Assembly (NCBI GenBank): GCA_015847255.1
Contig: JADLZK010001205.1
Location: forward strand, 62,001 to 126,000
Source of the DNA: Hyparrhenia diplandra
Taxonomy: Eukaryota; Streptophyta; Magnoliopsida; Poales; Poaceae
Direction of reading: 5' to 3'
Length of the DNA stretch: 64,000 nt
The notes below the pieces were generated by a model. That model saw only the letters and a list, made by a program, of their open reading frames with translations. It did not search any database and was not told the origin of the DNA. Of the stretch, positions 46,156-56,228 are shown piece by piece (within the stretch, counting starts at the first letter, position 1; each line of letters starts with the position of its first letter). A program made the translations under genes and the position numbers.

Positions 46156-46836
46156 TCTCAGCGGAGAGTTTTAAGGCTATCATGTCATGTTAAATGAAAT
46201 AAAACTAGGATGAAACTCTCTCTCGATCCAAAGTTTTATTTTAGAATTTCAAAAGCATTTCATTCCACAATTCAAAGATAGTTGGTAAGAGCAACTCCAA
46301 CAGATTGCTAAATAAGATTGCTAACCTTGAAAATTTGGCAAAAACATGAAAAATTACTTTCCAACAGTTTGCTAAATGAGGTTGCCATCTTTCACAACTT
46401 GCTATCCCTCCCCTCTATGCGCGCGCAAGATATGCGCGGTGCATCGCGGTGCATCGACGAAGAGATGGAAGGGCATAAACATAATTTTGTTTCTATCTCA
46501 AGGTTCCCCGATGTAAGTTTTAAGAGGTGGAAGGGCATAAACATAATTTTGTTTCTCTCTCAGGATTCCCGATGTAAGTTAGATCTGAGTTTGGCAGGTG
46601 AATTATGCCAAACTGTTGAAGATGAACTCTTTTTACTTGGCATATCTTTTTAGAAGTTGTCAAAACTCAAGATTTATCATGTAAAATTTGGCAAACTCTT
46701 GGAGATGCTCTAATCGTGTCAAGAGAGTTTCGTCCCGATGACACTCATTTCTTATCTCTCTTTTTAAATACATTGCCATGTCGTCAACATATTTAATGCA
46801 AATAAAACTCAAATGAAACCCCCGCCGAAGCTGGCC
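46156..46836. mobile_element. Outer Tourist-type MITE in spacer copy A
   Basis: TAA lies on both sides (46153-46155, 46837-46839). Copy B of the duplication reads straight from GTTCCATTTTAA to TTGAGCACGTTC, the expected empty site. End similarity is modest (CTCAGCGGAGAGTTT and, from the right, CTTCGGCGGGGGTTTC). It contains the nested element 46289-46710. Confidence 0.6.
46289..46710. mobile_element. Nested Tourist-type MITE with internal tandem repeat
   Basis: TAA flanks (46286-46288, 46711-46713). Ends GAGCAACTCCAACAG and, from the right, GAGCATCTCCAAGAGTTT. Inside, GGAAGGGCATAAACATAATT with the following bases to CCGATGTAAGTT is duplicated in tandem (about 46468 and 46527). Same family as 11104-11545. 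Confidence 0.85.
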
Positions 46837-46913
46837 TAATTTAGCACGTTCTTTCACCTTACTTTCTTGCCAGAAATCAATTGCTTGTACTCGATTGTTT
46901 TCGGGCTTTCATT

Positions 46914-47374
46914 ATTTTTTTCTAGAACACGACTTCGCGCGTATTTCATTAAGGAGAAGAGAGTGGTTAAAAGACCTACATAAAAGACAAACACGCCCTA
47001 CACCACTTCACAGCGAGCTACCATTAGTGATGAGGTAGAACACAACAGAAGGCACCGCAGGGCGGTGGAACACACACTGGTTTGATTAACTAATAAACTA
47101 GCTGTGCAACCAAATAGCTAACGGTGCGTCCTGCTAGTCAGGCTTAGCCCACATCGGGTACAGCTCACACATGGCGGCCTTCACGGTGGCCCCGCTTGGA
47201 GGAGGAAAACGGCCCCCTAAAGGCGTCATGAAACTTGTCGTTGTAGCTATTGTCAGGAACGTTGGCGAAGGAGGGTCCGTCGCCGGCCTCCACTTCCTAA
47301 GCAAGACCCTCTTGGCCTGTACCTCCGGACTTGGGTCACGACGGTGACACCACGCCGCATTGCGCACACTCGGC
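46914..47374 (-). mobile_element. 5'-truncated LINE tail
   Basis: Flanked by CTTTCATT (46906-46913 and 47375-47382). The left edge is an A/T run, which on the minus strand follows TTAATGAAATACGCGCGAAG and GTGTTCTAGAAAAAAA, a grass LINE 3' end. Spacer copy B has the uninterrupted sequence (GGACTTTCCTTTTCCTTTGG), confirming the insertion. No intact protein. Confidence 0.75.
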
Positions 47375-47499
47375 CTTTCATTTTCCTTTGGATAGTCAAC
47401 AAACCACATGTACCTACAAAAAGATAAAAAATCAACACTCAGTTTTTTATATTATTCTTTTTCTTAAGTAATCATACGCAAATCTTTTACATATCCGGA

Positions 47500-48570
47500 G
47501 AAAACACTCATGTTCTGAAATTTCTTTGCGAAAGGCAAACTGAGATGTCAGCGTCAGCCCCGTGCGAACTGGTGTGAGACACCAACAGGCAAAAAGGTGG
47601 ACTGGGTGTTGACACCTCCTGGGTCGTGGCGAGATGCTGCATGCGAGCCTAACAAAAAGATCACTGGCAAATTGGGCACGGCCCTGGTACATACATGGTA
47701 CTTTCGGCGGAAAAGGGAATCGCAGAGTCCACGGCAATGTCCATGTCACATCGTAGCGGCGGCGGCTGCTGCTCCTAATACACGAGTTCTTTTATTTAGC
47801 GGTAGAAATAGAAATGGATCGGATTGGGATCGACGTACTTTGCTGGGTCTGGGTACTAAAGTTGAGAGGCCAATAGTCTGGAGGCCGGCTTCTATGTCTA
47901 ATTAAAATAGAATAATACGATCGATGTCAATGACCTAACGAGTAATATGGGTCGAATTAAATCGTCACATAATGACTAATTTTCTTAATTTGTTGGCCAT
48001 TTTTATTTTTCTAAATAACCATGGTGGGTTATAACTTGTAAGCAGAGGATCAACAAATACTACATTTTAGAAGAGAAAAATAGATAAGATATTTAATTTG
48101 TAAACTTATTAGTTTGATGATGTTAGTAAACTTAGGACTTGTTTGGATGTTGTCGGATTTATGTCAATGTGTCGTGTTAGATTGAGGTGGAATATAGTCT
48201 GAGATCCACTCCTATCCACCACACGACAGGTAGATTGATGTAAATCTAACTACATCCAAACAAGATCTTAATGTGTTATCATAATATTTTCTTATCATTT
48301 ACTCATCCTTTTTAAATTGTTCATAATATTCGTATCTTTTGATACCGAAAAAAAGTATTTAGCCGACCAATGTTATAGGGGTTAAGCCAGCGAGGCCATA
48401 AGCCTTGAGATAAAACGAGTCAACTCATCATTCTTAAAATTAGTCTTTGGACCACAGAGCCGGGTTGTTGAAGTCAGGACTTTGGCCGTTCCATTTTAAT
48501 TGAGCACGTTCTCTTTTTTTCAAGATATCAATTGCTAGTACTCGACTGTTTTGGGACTTTCCTTTTCCTT
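47500..48570 (+). repeat. Spacer duplication, copy B (parts X and Y)
   Basis: Copy B matches part X (43930-44165) at 47500-47650 and part Y (45875-47400) at 48060-48570, in the same order and on the same strand. It carries its own insertion, the MITE 48135-48267, not present in copy A. Confidence 0.75.
48135..48267. mobile_element. 133-bp Tourist-type MITE
   Basis: TTA on both sides (48132-48134, 48268-48270). Ends GGACTTGTTTGGATGT and, from the right, GATCTTGTTTGGATGT. The matching site in copy A (TAATTTTAATGTTTTATC, near 45911) is empty with a single TTA. Confidence 0.9.
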
Positions 48571-48687
48571 TGGATAGGAGAATTCAACAAGTTTTGGTTT
48601 GGAGAGCATTGCTAGTACTCGACTGTTTTGTGCCTTTCTCCTTTCCCTTTGGATAGGAGAATTCAACAAGTTTTGGTTTGGAGAGCA
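48532..48687 (+). repeat. 77-bp tandem duplication upstream of methyltransferase copy 2
   Basis: TTGCTAGTACTCGACTGTTT ... GGTTTGGAGAGCA occurs twice in a row (48532-48608, 48609-48687) with a few changes. It lies about 140 bp upstream of the TATA box of copy 2 and is not present near copy 1. Confidence 0.9.
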
Positions 48688-48827
48688 AGTTCCCGAAAAA
48701 CCCGCGCTAGAAAGAGCCCGCTGTGCGTCCGATCCGGTGCATGCAACACAAGTCCGAAATCGCTTCGACGCAGGCGCACGCAGCTGCCCAGAAGGAACCC
48801 CCATCGACGTCGCTGTTCCAGCTGCAC

Positions 48828-48835
48828 TATAAGTA
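48828..48835 (+). promoter_or_regulatory. TATA box of methyltransferase copy 2
   Basis: TATAAGTA, the same octamer as in copy 1, lies 158 bp before the start at 48993. The flanking GACGTCGCTGT and CTTCAGTTGCCT-like (here TTTCAGTTGCCT) segments are shared, so the duplication includes the promoter. Confidence 0.65.
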
Positions 48836-48992
48836 GCCGCGCGCATTCGTCTCATCACTTCATCCCGGGTCAAAGACCAAGACGAGTCCAAAGCTTTCAG
48901 TTGCCTACAAGTCTCCAGCCAACCTCCTACTCTGCCTCCAAGTCTCCAGCCAGGGACAGAGATCGTGAGAGAAATCAAACAGGCTGAGATCC

Positions 48993-49863
48993 ATGGCCAA
49001 TCTGTTCCTCAAGCAGGCAAAGCAGTACGTGGCGACGCGGCCGGTCTACCCGCAGGAGCTCTTCGAGTTCATCGCCTCAAAGACCCCTCGCCGCGACATG
49101 GCCTGGGACGTCGGCACCGGCAACGGCCAGGCCGCAGCATCGGTCAGTCCCATCATCCTCGCTCTCCCCTGCTACCAAGCAAGATTTCTCGTGTGGACAC
49201 TGACAGACGCGCTTCAACTTTTCAGCTGGCGACGCTCTACAAGGCCGTAGTGGGCACGGACACGAGCGCGCAGCAGCTCGCCTACGCGACGCCTCTCCCC
49301 AACGTCCGCTACGTCCACACCCCGCCGGACCTGCCCCTCGAGGGGATCCACGCCACCGTCGCCGCGCCGGCCTCCGTGGACCTCATCACCGTCGCGCAGG
49401 CCTTCCACTGGCTCGACCTCCCGCGCTTCTACGCGCAGGCCCGCTCCGTCCTGCGCCCGAACCACGGCGTGCTCGCGGCCTGGTGCTACACCGAGCCACG
49501 CATCGACACCGCGGTCGACACCGTGTTCTGGCGCCTGTACCACGGGTCCGAGAAGTACTGGGCGCTCAACCGCCGCATGGTCGACGACGAGTATCGGAGC
49601 GCCGACTTCCCGTTCGACCCCGTCGAGGGGAGACGCACACGGGCCCGTTCGAGTTCTCCACGCAGCGGCGGATGGACCTGGATGACTACCTCATGTACAT
49701 CACGTCGTGGTCCGCGTACCAGACGGCCAAGGATCAGGGTGTCGAGATTCTCGACGAGGCCACCGTGCAGGAGTTCAAGGCAGCATGGGGCGGCGACGGG
49801 AAGGAGGTGAAGACGGTCACGTACCCCATCTTTCTCAGGATTGGCAAGGTGAGGCCAGAATGA
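48993..49863 (+). CDS. SAM-dependent methyltransferase, copy 2 (frameshifted)
   Basis: Inverted duplicate of the gene at 42433-43303. Exons 48993-49142 and 49226-49863 with the same junction; nearly the same protein (for example TPLPNVRYVHTPPDLPLEGI, RSVLRPNHGVLAAWCYTEPR). Where copy 1 has five G in the codons for VEGE, this copy has four (49627-49630): the frame is lost after DPVEG, and the C-terminal 75 residues appear only in another frame (49630-49863). If real, the product loses the subfamily-specific C-terminal part but keeps the SAM-binding core. The high similarity of the sequence after the shift means that the change is recent or is a sequence error. Confidence 0.9.
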
Positions 49864-50358
49864 GATGATGATGCATCAATGCAGAAGGAATCTGATAACA
49901 AAATATGGACTTCGGATGAGCCAACGATTGAATCCATCTAGGAATCGATGCTCATATATCATTTCTAAATAAGGGTTGGTTTATTTTTGTTCAATTTGCA
50001 AATGTTTGGTCACAATTGTTTTCCAAATGGTAATGCAGTTTGCTGTTCGATTTTCGGTAGGTGTCCACTTGATACTGTAAATTTCAATATTTGCTCTGTG
50101 ATAATAGAACATCTACATTGACTCATGGATGTAAAAACAAGGCTCATATGTGGCTAAGGAAACTCTTTGCCAAATTATATATGGATATACATTCAAACGA
50201 GCTAACGACCATCTACTTTGAATTTTATGCTGGTAACATTTTCTAAAAAAAGGATTATTTTTTTATGGCTTTATAGTTATTTGTTCATAGCCCTATCTCA
50301 AGTTTTATTGTACTTTTGACTCCAATTATGTTTGGTGTATCAAAATTTGAATTCTAGT

Positions 50359-51423
50359 CACTACTACTAGATTGATTTTGTATGGTGTTTGGCAAATCTT
50401 AACCGTGTGCAAACCACCACGGTTAATGCCTCCATTAACCATGACAACTTTTTTTATTAACAGTTTCTGTTAAAAAACCACCACGCAATTGAGATTAATT
50501 GTGGCGATTTTCTTGAAATAACCGCTATGGTTAATTCCGGTCCAACTTGAATCAAACTGCCTGTTGGCCAAGCCCATATGTGCCTTGTTTCCAAGTATGA
50601 GCATATATACCAAGGAAACCCTAACCACTCCTCTAGCCCAATCCCTCTCACATCCATAGTCTTCTCTCTCATTCCCATCCCTTTGGCCTCGGCCACATCT
50701 GCTCCCCATCCCCTTGGACGTCGGATGCCATAACTCCAATATGGTCCCTAGCGCCCGACACCGCAACTCAACTCCCCAAGCGCAAGGCCGATGCCGCACC
50801 TCCCCATATGGCCTCCTCTCCCTCCACTCTCTTACTCTCTACCTCCCGCCATTCTCTCCGTCCCTCTCCTTGCGAGACGCCCCGGCGGCGTGTCGCTTAT
50901 ACGCATCTCGCGGCTCGCTACGGGGAGCCGCTCCGTCGTGTCCAAGCATCAACCTCAACATCTGGCGGCATGTGGGTCGGCCACGCATAAGTTTGCACGC
51001 GGTGGGGTTCTCTCCTAAGAGCACGGGTTAGCGGCGGCAAGCGGCGGTGAGGGAGGGTGGATCCCATCTCCCCATCGGTGCACGGGCATGTCGGATCCAG
51101 CCCCCGGGCCGGGCGAATTTGGCGATGGTGGCGTGCGAGACAGGCAAATCCTTCCTCCTTCGACCGGATCCACGCCCCCTCGAAACCGTAGTGGCGGCGG
51201 GCCCGCACCTGGCCCGCTTAGGTCCGGATATGAACTTTCTTTCTTTTTATTTATTTTTCATATTAACCGCAACGGTTTTTGCATACCTGAAAACCTCCAT
51301 GGTTAATCTGCCGATTAACCGTGGCCTTAGCATTGTGACAGTTGCAAAAACTGTGGCGGTTGCAAAAGCCGCTACAGTTAATCGAAAAAGAACCGCCACG
51401 GAAAAAGAAATCCAGTAGTAATG
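50359..51423. mobile_element. Complete non-autonomous CACTA element, 1065 bp
   Basis: Ends CACTACTACTAGATTGATTT and, read from the right, CATTACTACTGGATTTCTTT. Both subterminal regions (about 50395-50535 and 51255-51410) hold many ACCGCCACGG/CCACGGTTAAT-like motifs on both strands. The centre (about 50540-51230) is GC-rich and looks like a captured gene start: CATATATACCAAGG with TATA character, AAACCCTAACC, CTCTCTC leader, then GC-rich open frames (for example 50714-51031) with no family I know. Left flank AGT, right flank TGT, so the 3-bp duplication is imperfect. Confidence 0.85.
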
Positions 51424-51691
51424 TGTTTAGAGTGTAAATTTCACTTTTGAATTAGCTTTTTCAATTTACCACATCTACCACTACAAAATATATCATCATA
51501 GAATACTTTTATTTAGTTTGCATCTAAATTGGTCAGTTCATTCATCCATTATAAAAAAACATTCGAATAAACAAAACCCCAAAAAGCCGTTACCCATTAT
51601 ACCAGATTTTATAACTGTTTGTTCCTACGTTGGAATGGAATAAACTCTTTTTTTGGAATAAACTTTGGAATAAACCGCCTAAGCCCTCTGC

Positions 51692-51698
51692 TATATAA
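51692..51698 (+). promoter_or_regulatory. TATA box of the GARP gene; decides the start codon
   Basis: TATATAA lies 13 bp before the ATG at 51711 and 76 bp before the one at 51774. A transcript starting about 30 bp past the box would begin after the first ATG, so translation should start at 51774. Confidence 0.6.
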
Positions 51699-51773
51699 CT
51701 GTTTGCGTGGATGGATGGGAACGGTCGTACGAATCGTACCAACCGCGCGCACTCTAGCGCGCGGCGTTCTCCC

Positions 51774-53750
51774 ATGACCCATCCGATAGAGTCCGGCGGT
51801 GAGGTGAAGGCCGAGCAGCGGCGGCGGCAGCCCGTCTTGTTGCCGCCCAAGAAGCGCAAGAGGCCGAAGCCCGAGAAGTTCGCGCTGGCGAACGGCGGAA
51901 GCTCCAGCTCGGCCACCGGGTCGTCCTCGCTGAGTAGAACGTCGTTGTCGTCACCTCTCAGCGGCGACGCTGACGGCAAGGGTCAGCAGCAGCAGCAGCA
52001 GCAGCAGCATGAACAAGGCGGGAAGAGGCCGAGGCTCGTCTGGACCTCCGAACTGCACGACTTGTTTGTGGAAGCATACGACAGCCTTGGGGATGGTATG
52101 GTAGCATATATATGTAGTGTCACACATGTTCTAGCTCGTCTTGCTAATTCAATCTTGATTCAGCAACTAGCCTAGCGAAGTGCTGGTGTTCAATCTGTTC
52201 AGTTCGGTCATGAATACGGAACGCTTCTTTTTTAGATTATAAAAGATAACTAAGGTCATGACCTGCAGGGTCTGTGAAATTTTAATCAGCATTGGCTTGC
52301 AAACTATTCATTAGCTATGATCATGCATAATAGACATTTGTGTAGATTTAGCTTGTACTAGCTACTTTTCATGATCCGTTCATGGAGCTCATAGATCTAT
52401 CAGATGTTACAATCATACGTTAAACGGAAAAGCTGCATGCAACCAATCTAGCTTGAAGGCCGTATAACTGTTTTATGTAAGCTATATTTTGTCTGGATTA
52501 TTATATATATAGATGGTTGCCACAGTATATAAGCTAAACTCTTTCTGGATTATATATATAATAGAGGCTGTGCCGAGGAGAATACTGGAGAAGATGAACG
52601 AGAAGATTAACGTTCCTGAAATTAGCAGAGAGAAAATTGCAAGCCACCTTCAGGTGATAACTAATAATAATATAATTATATAAGGAAGGCCTATTTTTAT
52701 TACAAACTGAACTAGAAACTGCATACTGCACCATTTTTTTGCTGACGAGATCGGTTCACGAACTGCAGAAACATAAATTACATCTGAGGCGTCTAGCTCA
52801 AGAAGCTTCAGGTCATTCCTCTACCAAAGAAGCTCCGGCGGCCTCCCACCACCCTGTGCGTTCCCTTGTTACGAACCCAACTCCTTTGGCAGAGGTGTCT
52901 CTTCAGGCGGCACAACTAGAGCTTGTCCAGCAGGTACTCGAGGAACCGCCAAATTGCTTGAGCAGAAGCGGCAGCAGCATCGCAGCAAACCTTCAGATTG
53001 TACAGTCGATCCAGCAGCAGCAGCAGCAGCAGCTCTGTGGACCTCCTATCAAGGAACAGCAGCCACAATCTGCTCAAACGATGCAGCGAGCACCCGCCGA
53101 TTTAGGCTCCTATCCCTTAGACATGGAAACAGCATTGACCGCAGGTACTTCACTGATCCAATGTTTGGTTCTTCTTGCTCCCCCTATTCTAAGTACTCTC
53201 TCTCCCTCTCTCTCTAAAATGCAATTCTTGTTTTCGACTAGTTAAACAGTTTTAGATTTTATCAGACCTACTATTATATACTCCGTACAAAGATAGTACG
53301 GTACCAATTCCATCTAAAACTGCATCTTGCATTCTGGATTAACTATGGCATTACTATTGCTTTTTGTCACCCTGTAGCAATCTTGGTTCCTGAGGCCATC
53401 AACATAGAGGAGGAGCCAGTGATAGACATGGTGCAGGCTGCCAATGCTGAAAACGCCGCGGAAGCAGAAGAAGCGGCTCCTGGTCCTGGCAGCATCCTTG
53501 GACAATTCTGGGCGGTAGGGATTAATCCATCAACTATACATACAATATATCTAATCAATCTCAATTGCTACTACGTACGTACTCCAAGATTTTATTGAGG
53601 AAATAATTGTGATGCCATGGTCATTCTATTTAATTTTAGAGTCCAGATAACGAAGCAGCAGCAGCTTCCACTTCTTCATGGGACATCTTCGCGCTCCCCG
53701 CGGGACGTAGCATCATCAGGGCGTTCGTGCCAATGGCGGAGTTGTGTTAA
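51774..53750 (+). CDS. GARP (Myb-like, type-B response-regulator-like) transcription factor
   Basis: Nuclear DNA-binding protein with five exons: 51774-52095, 52565-52653, 52769-53144, 53378-53514, 53640-53750; all junctions are GT-AG and phases agree. Exon 1 has a basic stretch (PPKKRKRPKPEK, likely nuclear signal), a Ser-rich linker and a Gln run, then the GARP domain starts: KRPRLVWTSELHDLFVEAYD. Exon 2 gives AVPRRILEKMNEKINVPEIS and REKIASHLQ, exon 3 KHKLHLRRLAQE, closing the SHLQKHK-type motif of the domain. No receiver domain precedes it, so it is not a full response regulator; rice has similar orphan type-B-like proteins. Exon 3 has a second Gln run (IQQQQQQQL), exon 4 an acidic part (EAINIEEEPVIDM, AENAAEAEEAAPG), possible activation region. 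The stop follows FVPMAELC. No break seen. Targets unknown. Confidence 0.88.
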
Positions 53751-55033
53751 GCAAGTGGTTAAATTAGAAGGCCTTCTTCTTCTTCATGGACAGAGCCTCG
53801 GTTTCATAGAATCTGTTCGGCTCATTTAATAAGTCAGCTGATTCCGGCTGATTTAATAGTACTATGTGAGAGAAAATAAGTCAAAATAAGTCGAAATAAG
53901 CCGAGAGAAAGGCACAGTTAAGCTAAGCTGCTTTTGGCTGGGCATTTTTGTGTCGTGGACTCATGGTTAGACCATTCTTTTCATTCTTTTATTCTTTATA
54001 TTCTTTATTCTGTAAGGATGTTGGTTATGTGGAGTCCAGTTATTGACATTAATAAATTTCTTAGTAGCTGGAGATTGTTTTTCTAAATTTTATCATATTG
54101 TTTTTCATTGGTTTCACTTTTACCGTTAGGAAGGCTGAGAAGGCTTTTCCTTTTGAGAATGTTGAGATGTGATGTGATGTACCTGCTGCCAAATGAAAAA
54201 CAGAGCCGCGGCTGTTTGACTGATCAAGTGCCGAAAATGTTGGTAGGAGCACTTGAATCTCACCAACGCCATGTCACAATCCTAGAACAGAGCTCCATCG
54301 TTGTAGGTAGGATGGACGGTGATGAGGTTTGTTAAGGAAGTGTGCAAGGACCAAACAGGTAATGATGAAACTAGGGGTTTGTATCCGTTGAGTGATTTCT
54401 TACTTGTCACTCGTAAACGTGTGGGCGTGGCAATAGTAGTACAGGCTAGAAATATATATTGCGTGACGACCATCCACATGTAAAACGTTGCAGTTGCAGT
54501 ACCTGGCTGGCTACCTTCTAGCTAGGCAAAGGCAAATAAGCGCATGCTTGAAAATTGAAATCTATGAAAATCTTGTAGAGTAACAGTTATTGGTACAGTA
54601 CTTCAGGAGCAACAAAATTTATGCCTAGATCAGGTCTTGAAGTACTAGACCGTTTTTGTGTACGGCCTAAGCAAGATTATTTTTTTGCCTTGTTAACAAA
54701 GTAGAGACAGAGTTGTCATTTTGTTCTTCATCACTAGAAACATTTTCACTATGGTTGTAATAGTATAGCAGACAAACTAGACAGAGCCTTGTTTGTTAGT
54801 GGCGGTGCAAATGAAGAAGACAGCAACAGAGTGATTTACGAAGAAGTATATATAGTATATGCACCGGACCTTGGAATCCATGCATGTTAATCCCTGATGA
54901 TCCAATTGTCAAAGAAGAAGACAGCAACAGAGTGATTTACGAAGAAGTAATGATTGTGAAAGTTGCAACTTATTACAAGTCTCGACATAAATAATAAAGA
55001 GTAAGCAAGAAGAATACATGTTTGTTTTGCCGC
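53751..55033. other. Intergenic between convergent genes
   Basis: 3' flank of the GARP gene, then gene-free. AAGTCAAAATAAGTCGAAAT repeats near 53880. A 35-bp direct repeat (AAGAAGACAGCAACAGAGTG...) occurs at about 54814 and 54914, the second copy lying just downstream of the next gene. Confidence 0.5.
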
Positions 55034-55553
55034 TCAAACAGCCGTCGGTGGCCGTAGTGGTGCGGCGGCAGGCGCACCGGCGCCGTCGCCAGTAGTGACG
55101 GCGATGGGGAGAGCCCCACCGCGCGCGAGAATGGACCTGTAGATCTCCACCAGCACCTTCTCGTCGTACTCCTTGAGCTGCGCCGGCCGTGCCGCCGCCG
55201 CCGCCGCCCCGTGGGTCGCCGTGGCGCAGTAGGGCCCGCCGGCGGGGGCCGTACCCGACGACGGCGTGGGAGGACGCCAGCCGCAGCATGGCGGACACGT
55301 ACGCGTCGCGGAGCCGCATGAGCCACCGGCGCGGCGACAGCGCCGAGAGCAGCCGCCGCCCCAGCTGGCCGCGGCGCACGCGCCACCCGCGGCGGCGGCG
55401 ACGGACGAAGCCATCCTCCGACTGGGCGACGCCACCGCCTCCGAGCTCCGCGGTGGGGAGCGGCGGGCGGCGCAGCGCGGCGGCGGCGTCGACGCGGTAG
55501 TAGCCCCGGCGCTTCCAGTACGCCTTGATGCCGCCCTTGTAGGTGCGGTCCAT
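55034..55553 (-). CDS. Small basic plant protein of unknown function, one frameshift
   Basis: Single exon, about 172 residues. The N-terminus (MDRTYKGGIKAYWKRRGYYRVD) and the central block WLMRLRDAYVSAMLRLASSHAVVG followed in another frame by QLKEYDEKVLVEIYRSILARG look like a conserved, plant-specific protein family that I know only as uncharacterised. It is rich in Arg (RRRRRGWRVRRGQLGRRLL near residues 50-70) with no signal peptide or membrane segment. Five G on the plus strand at 55244-55248 seem one too many: the frame before it is open through GYG and the frame after it through the C-terminus. The upstream in-frame ATG at 55694 gives a tail without family character; the start at 55553 is preferred. 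Confidence 0.65.
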
Positions 55554-55833
55554 GCCTTCCTTGTTCTTGATCGATTCAGAGCGCCTGTCCTGTATGGAAA
55601 TGGTGCTGTACGACGCGACGGTAGCAGAATGGGAGCAGGATTTATGAAGCATGGGATTCCTCCTCCTCTGTCCTCCCTCTTTTTCCATGTGCAATTAAGC
55701 CCTGCAAGGTTACCACTATTCACAAAAATTATGTTCCTGTTGTGCAAAACAAATCTTGCATGCCATGAACACAATGACCCGGCCAATGCACGTGTATCAT
55801 GTGGTAACTGTCATGGTGGCAAAAGAAGGGTTT

Positions 55834-55854
55834 TATATATATATATATATATAT
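55834..55854. repeat. TA microsatellite
   Basis: About ten TA units in a row, 280 bp upstream of the unknown small gene. Confidence 0.9.
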
Positions 55855-55867
55855 GAAGTTTGCATGG

Positions 55868-56070
55868 AGTTTTAAGGTCAAATCTTGCAGGCTTTTCTCT
55901 AAAGCCCTATGAAAAAAAATACTACTCAAAATGGACCCCAAAATCATTTGTTTTGCTTCTATGTAATCAGTTTTAAGGTCAAATCTTGCAGGCTTTTCTC
56001 TAAAGCCGTATGAAAAAAAATACTACTCAAAATGGACCCCAAAATCATTTGTTTTGCTTTTATGTAATCA
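55868..56070 (+). repeat. 101-bp tandem duplication
   Basis: The unit beginning AGTTTTAAGGTCAAATCTTG occurs at 55868-55968 and again at 55969-56070 with about two single-base differences (CCCTATG/CCGTATG, CTTCTATG/CTTTTATG). Recent. Confidence 0.95.
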
Positions 56071-56228
56071 GAGTACGTATACATGCTACCTTTCTTTAAG
56101 TAGAAAAAACAAAAGTAGTGTGATGTCGATTGGATGTGTCCAATAGTTGACTTATATTATGATGATGTTAAAACAAAATCGTCATTCTGCAATTGGCAAT
56201 TTTTAGTCTAAATTGTAAAGATGATAAA

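Larger units (their letters stand above)
45875..47400 (+). repeat. Spacer duplication, part Y, copy A (expanded by insertions)
   Basis: Host segments 45875-46155, 46837-46913 and from 47375 align in order with 48060-48570: CTTATGATACC.AAAAAAAG, AAGCCAGCGAGG, GAGCCGGGTT, GACTTTGGCC.GTTCCAT, TTTAGCACGTTCT, CAATTGCT.GTACTCGA.TGTTTT and TTTTCCTTTGGATAG. The gaps are a Tourist-type MITE pair and a LINE tail that copy B lacks. Confidence 0.75.
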
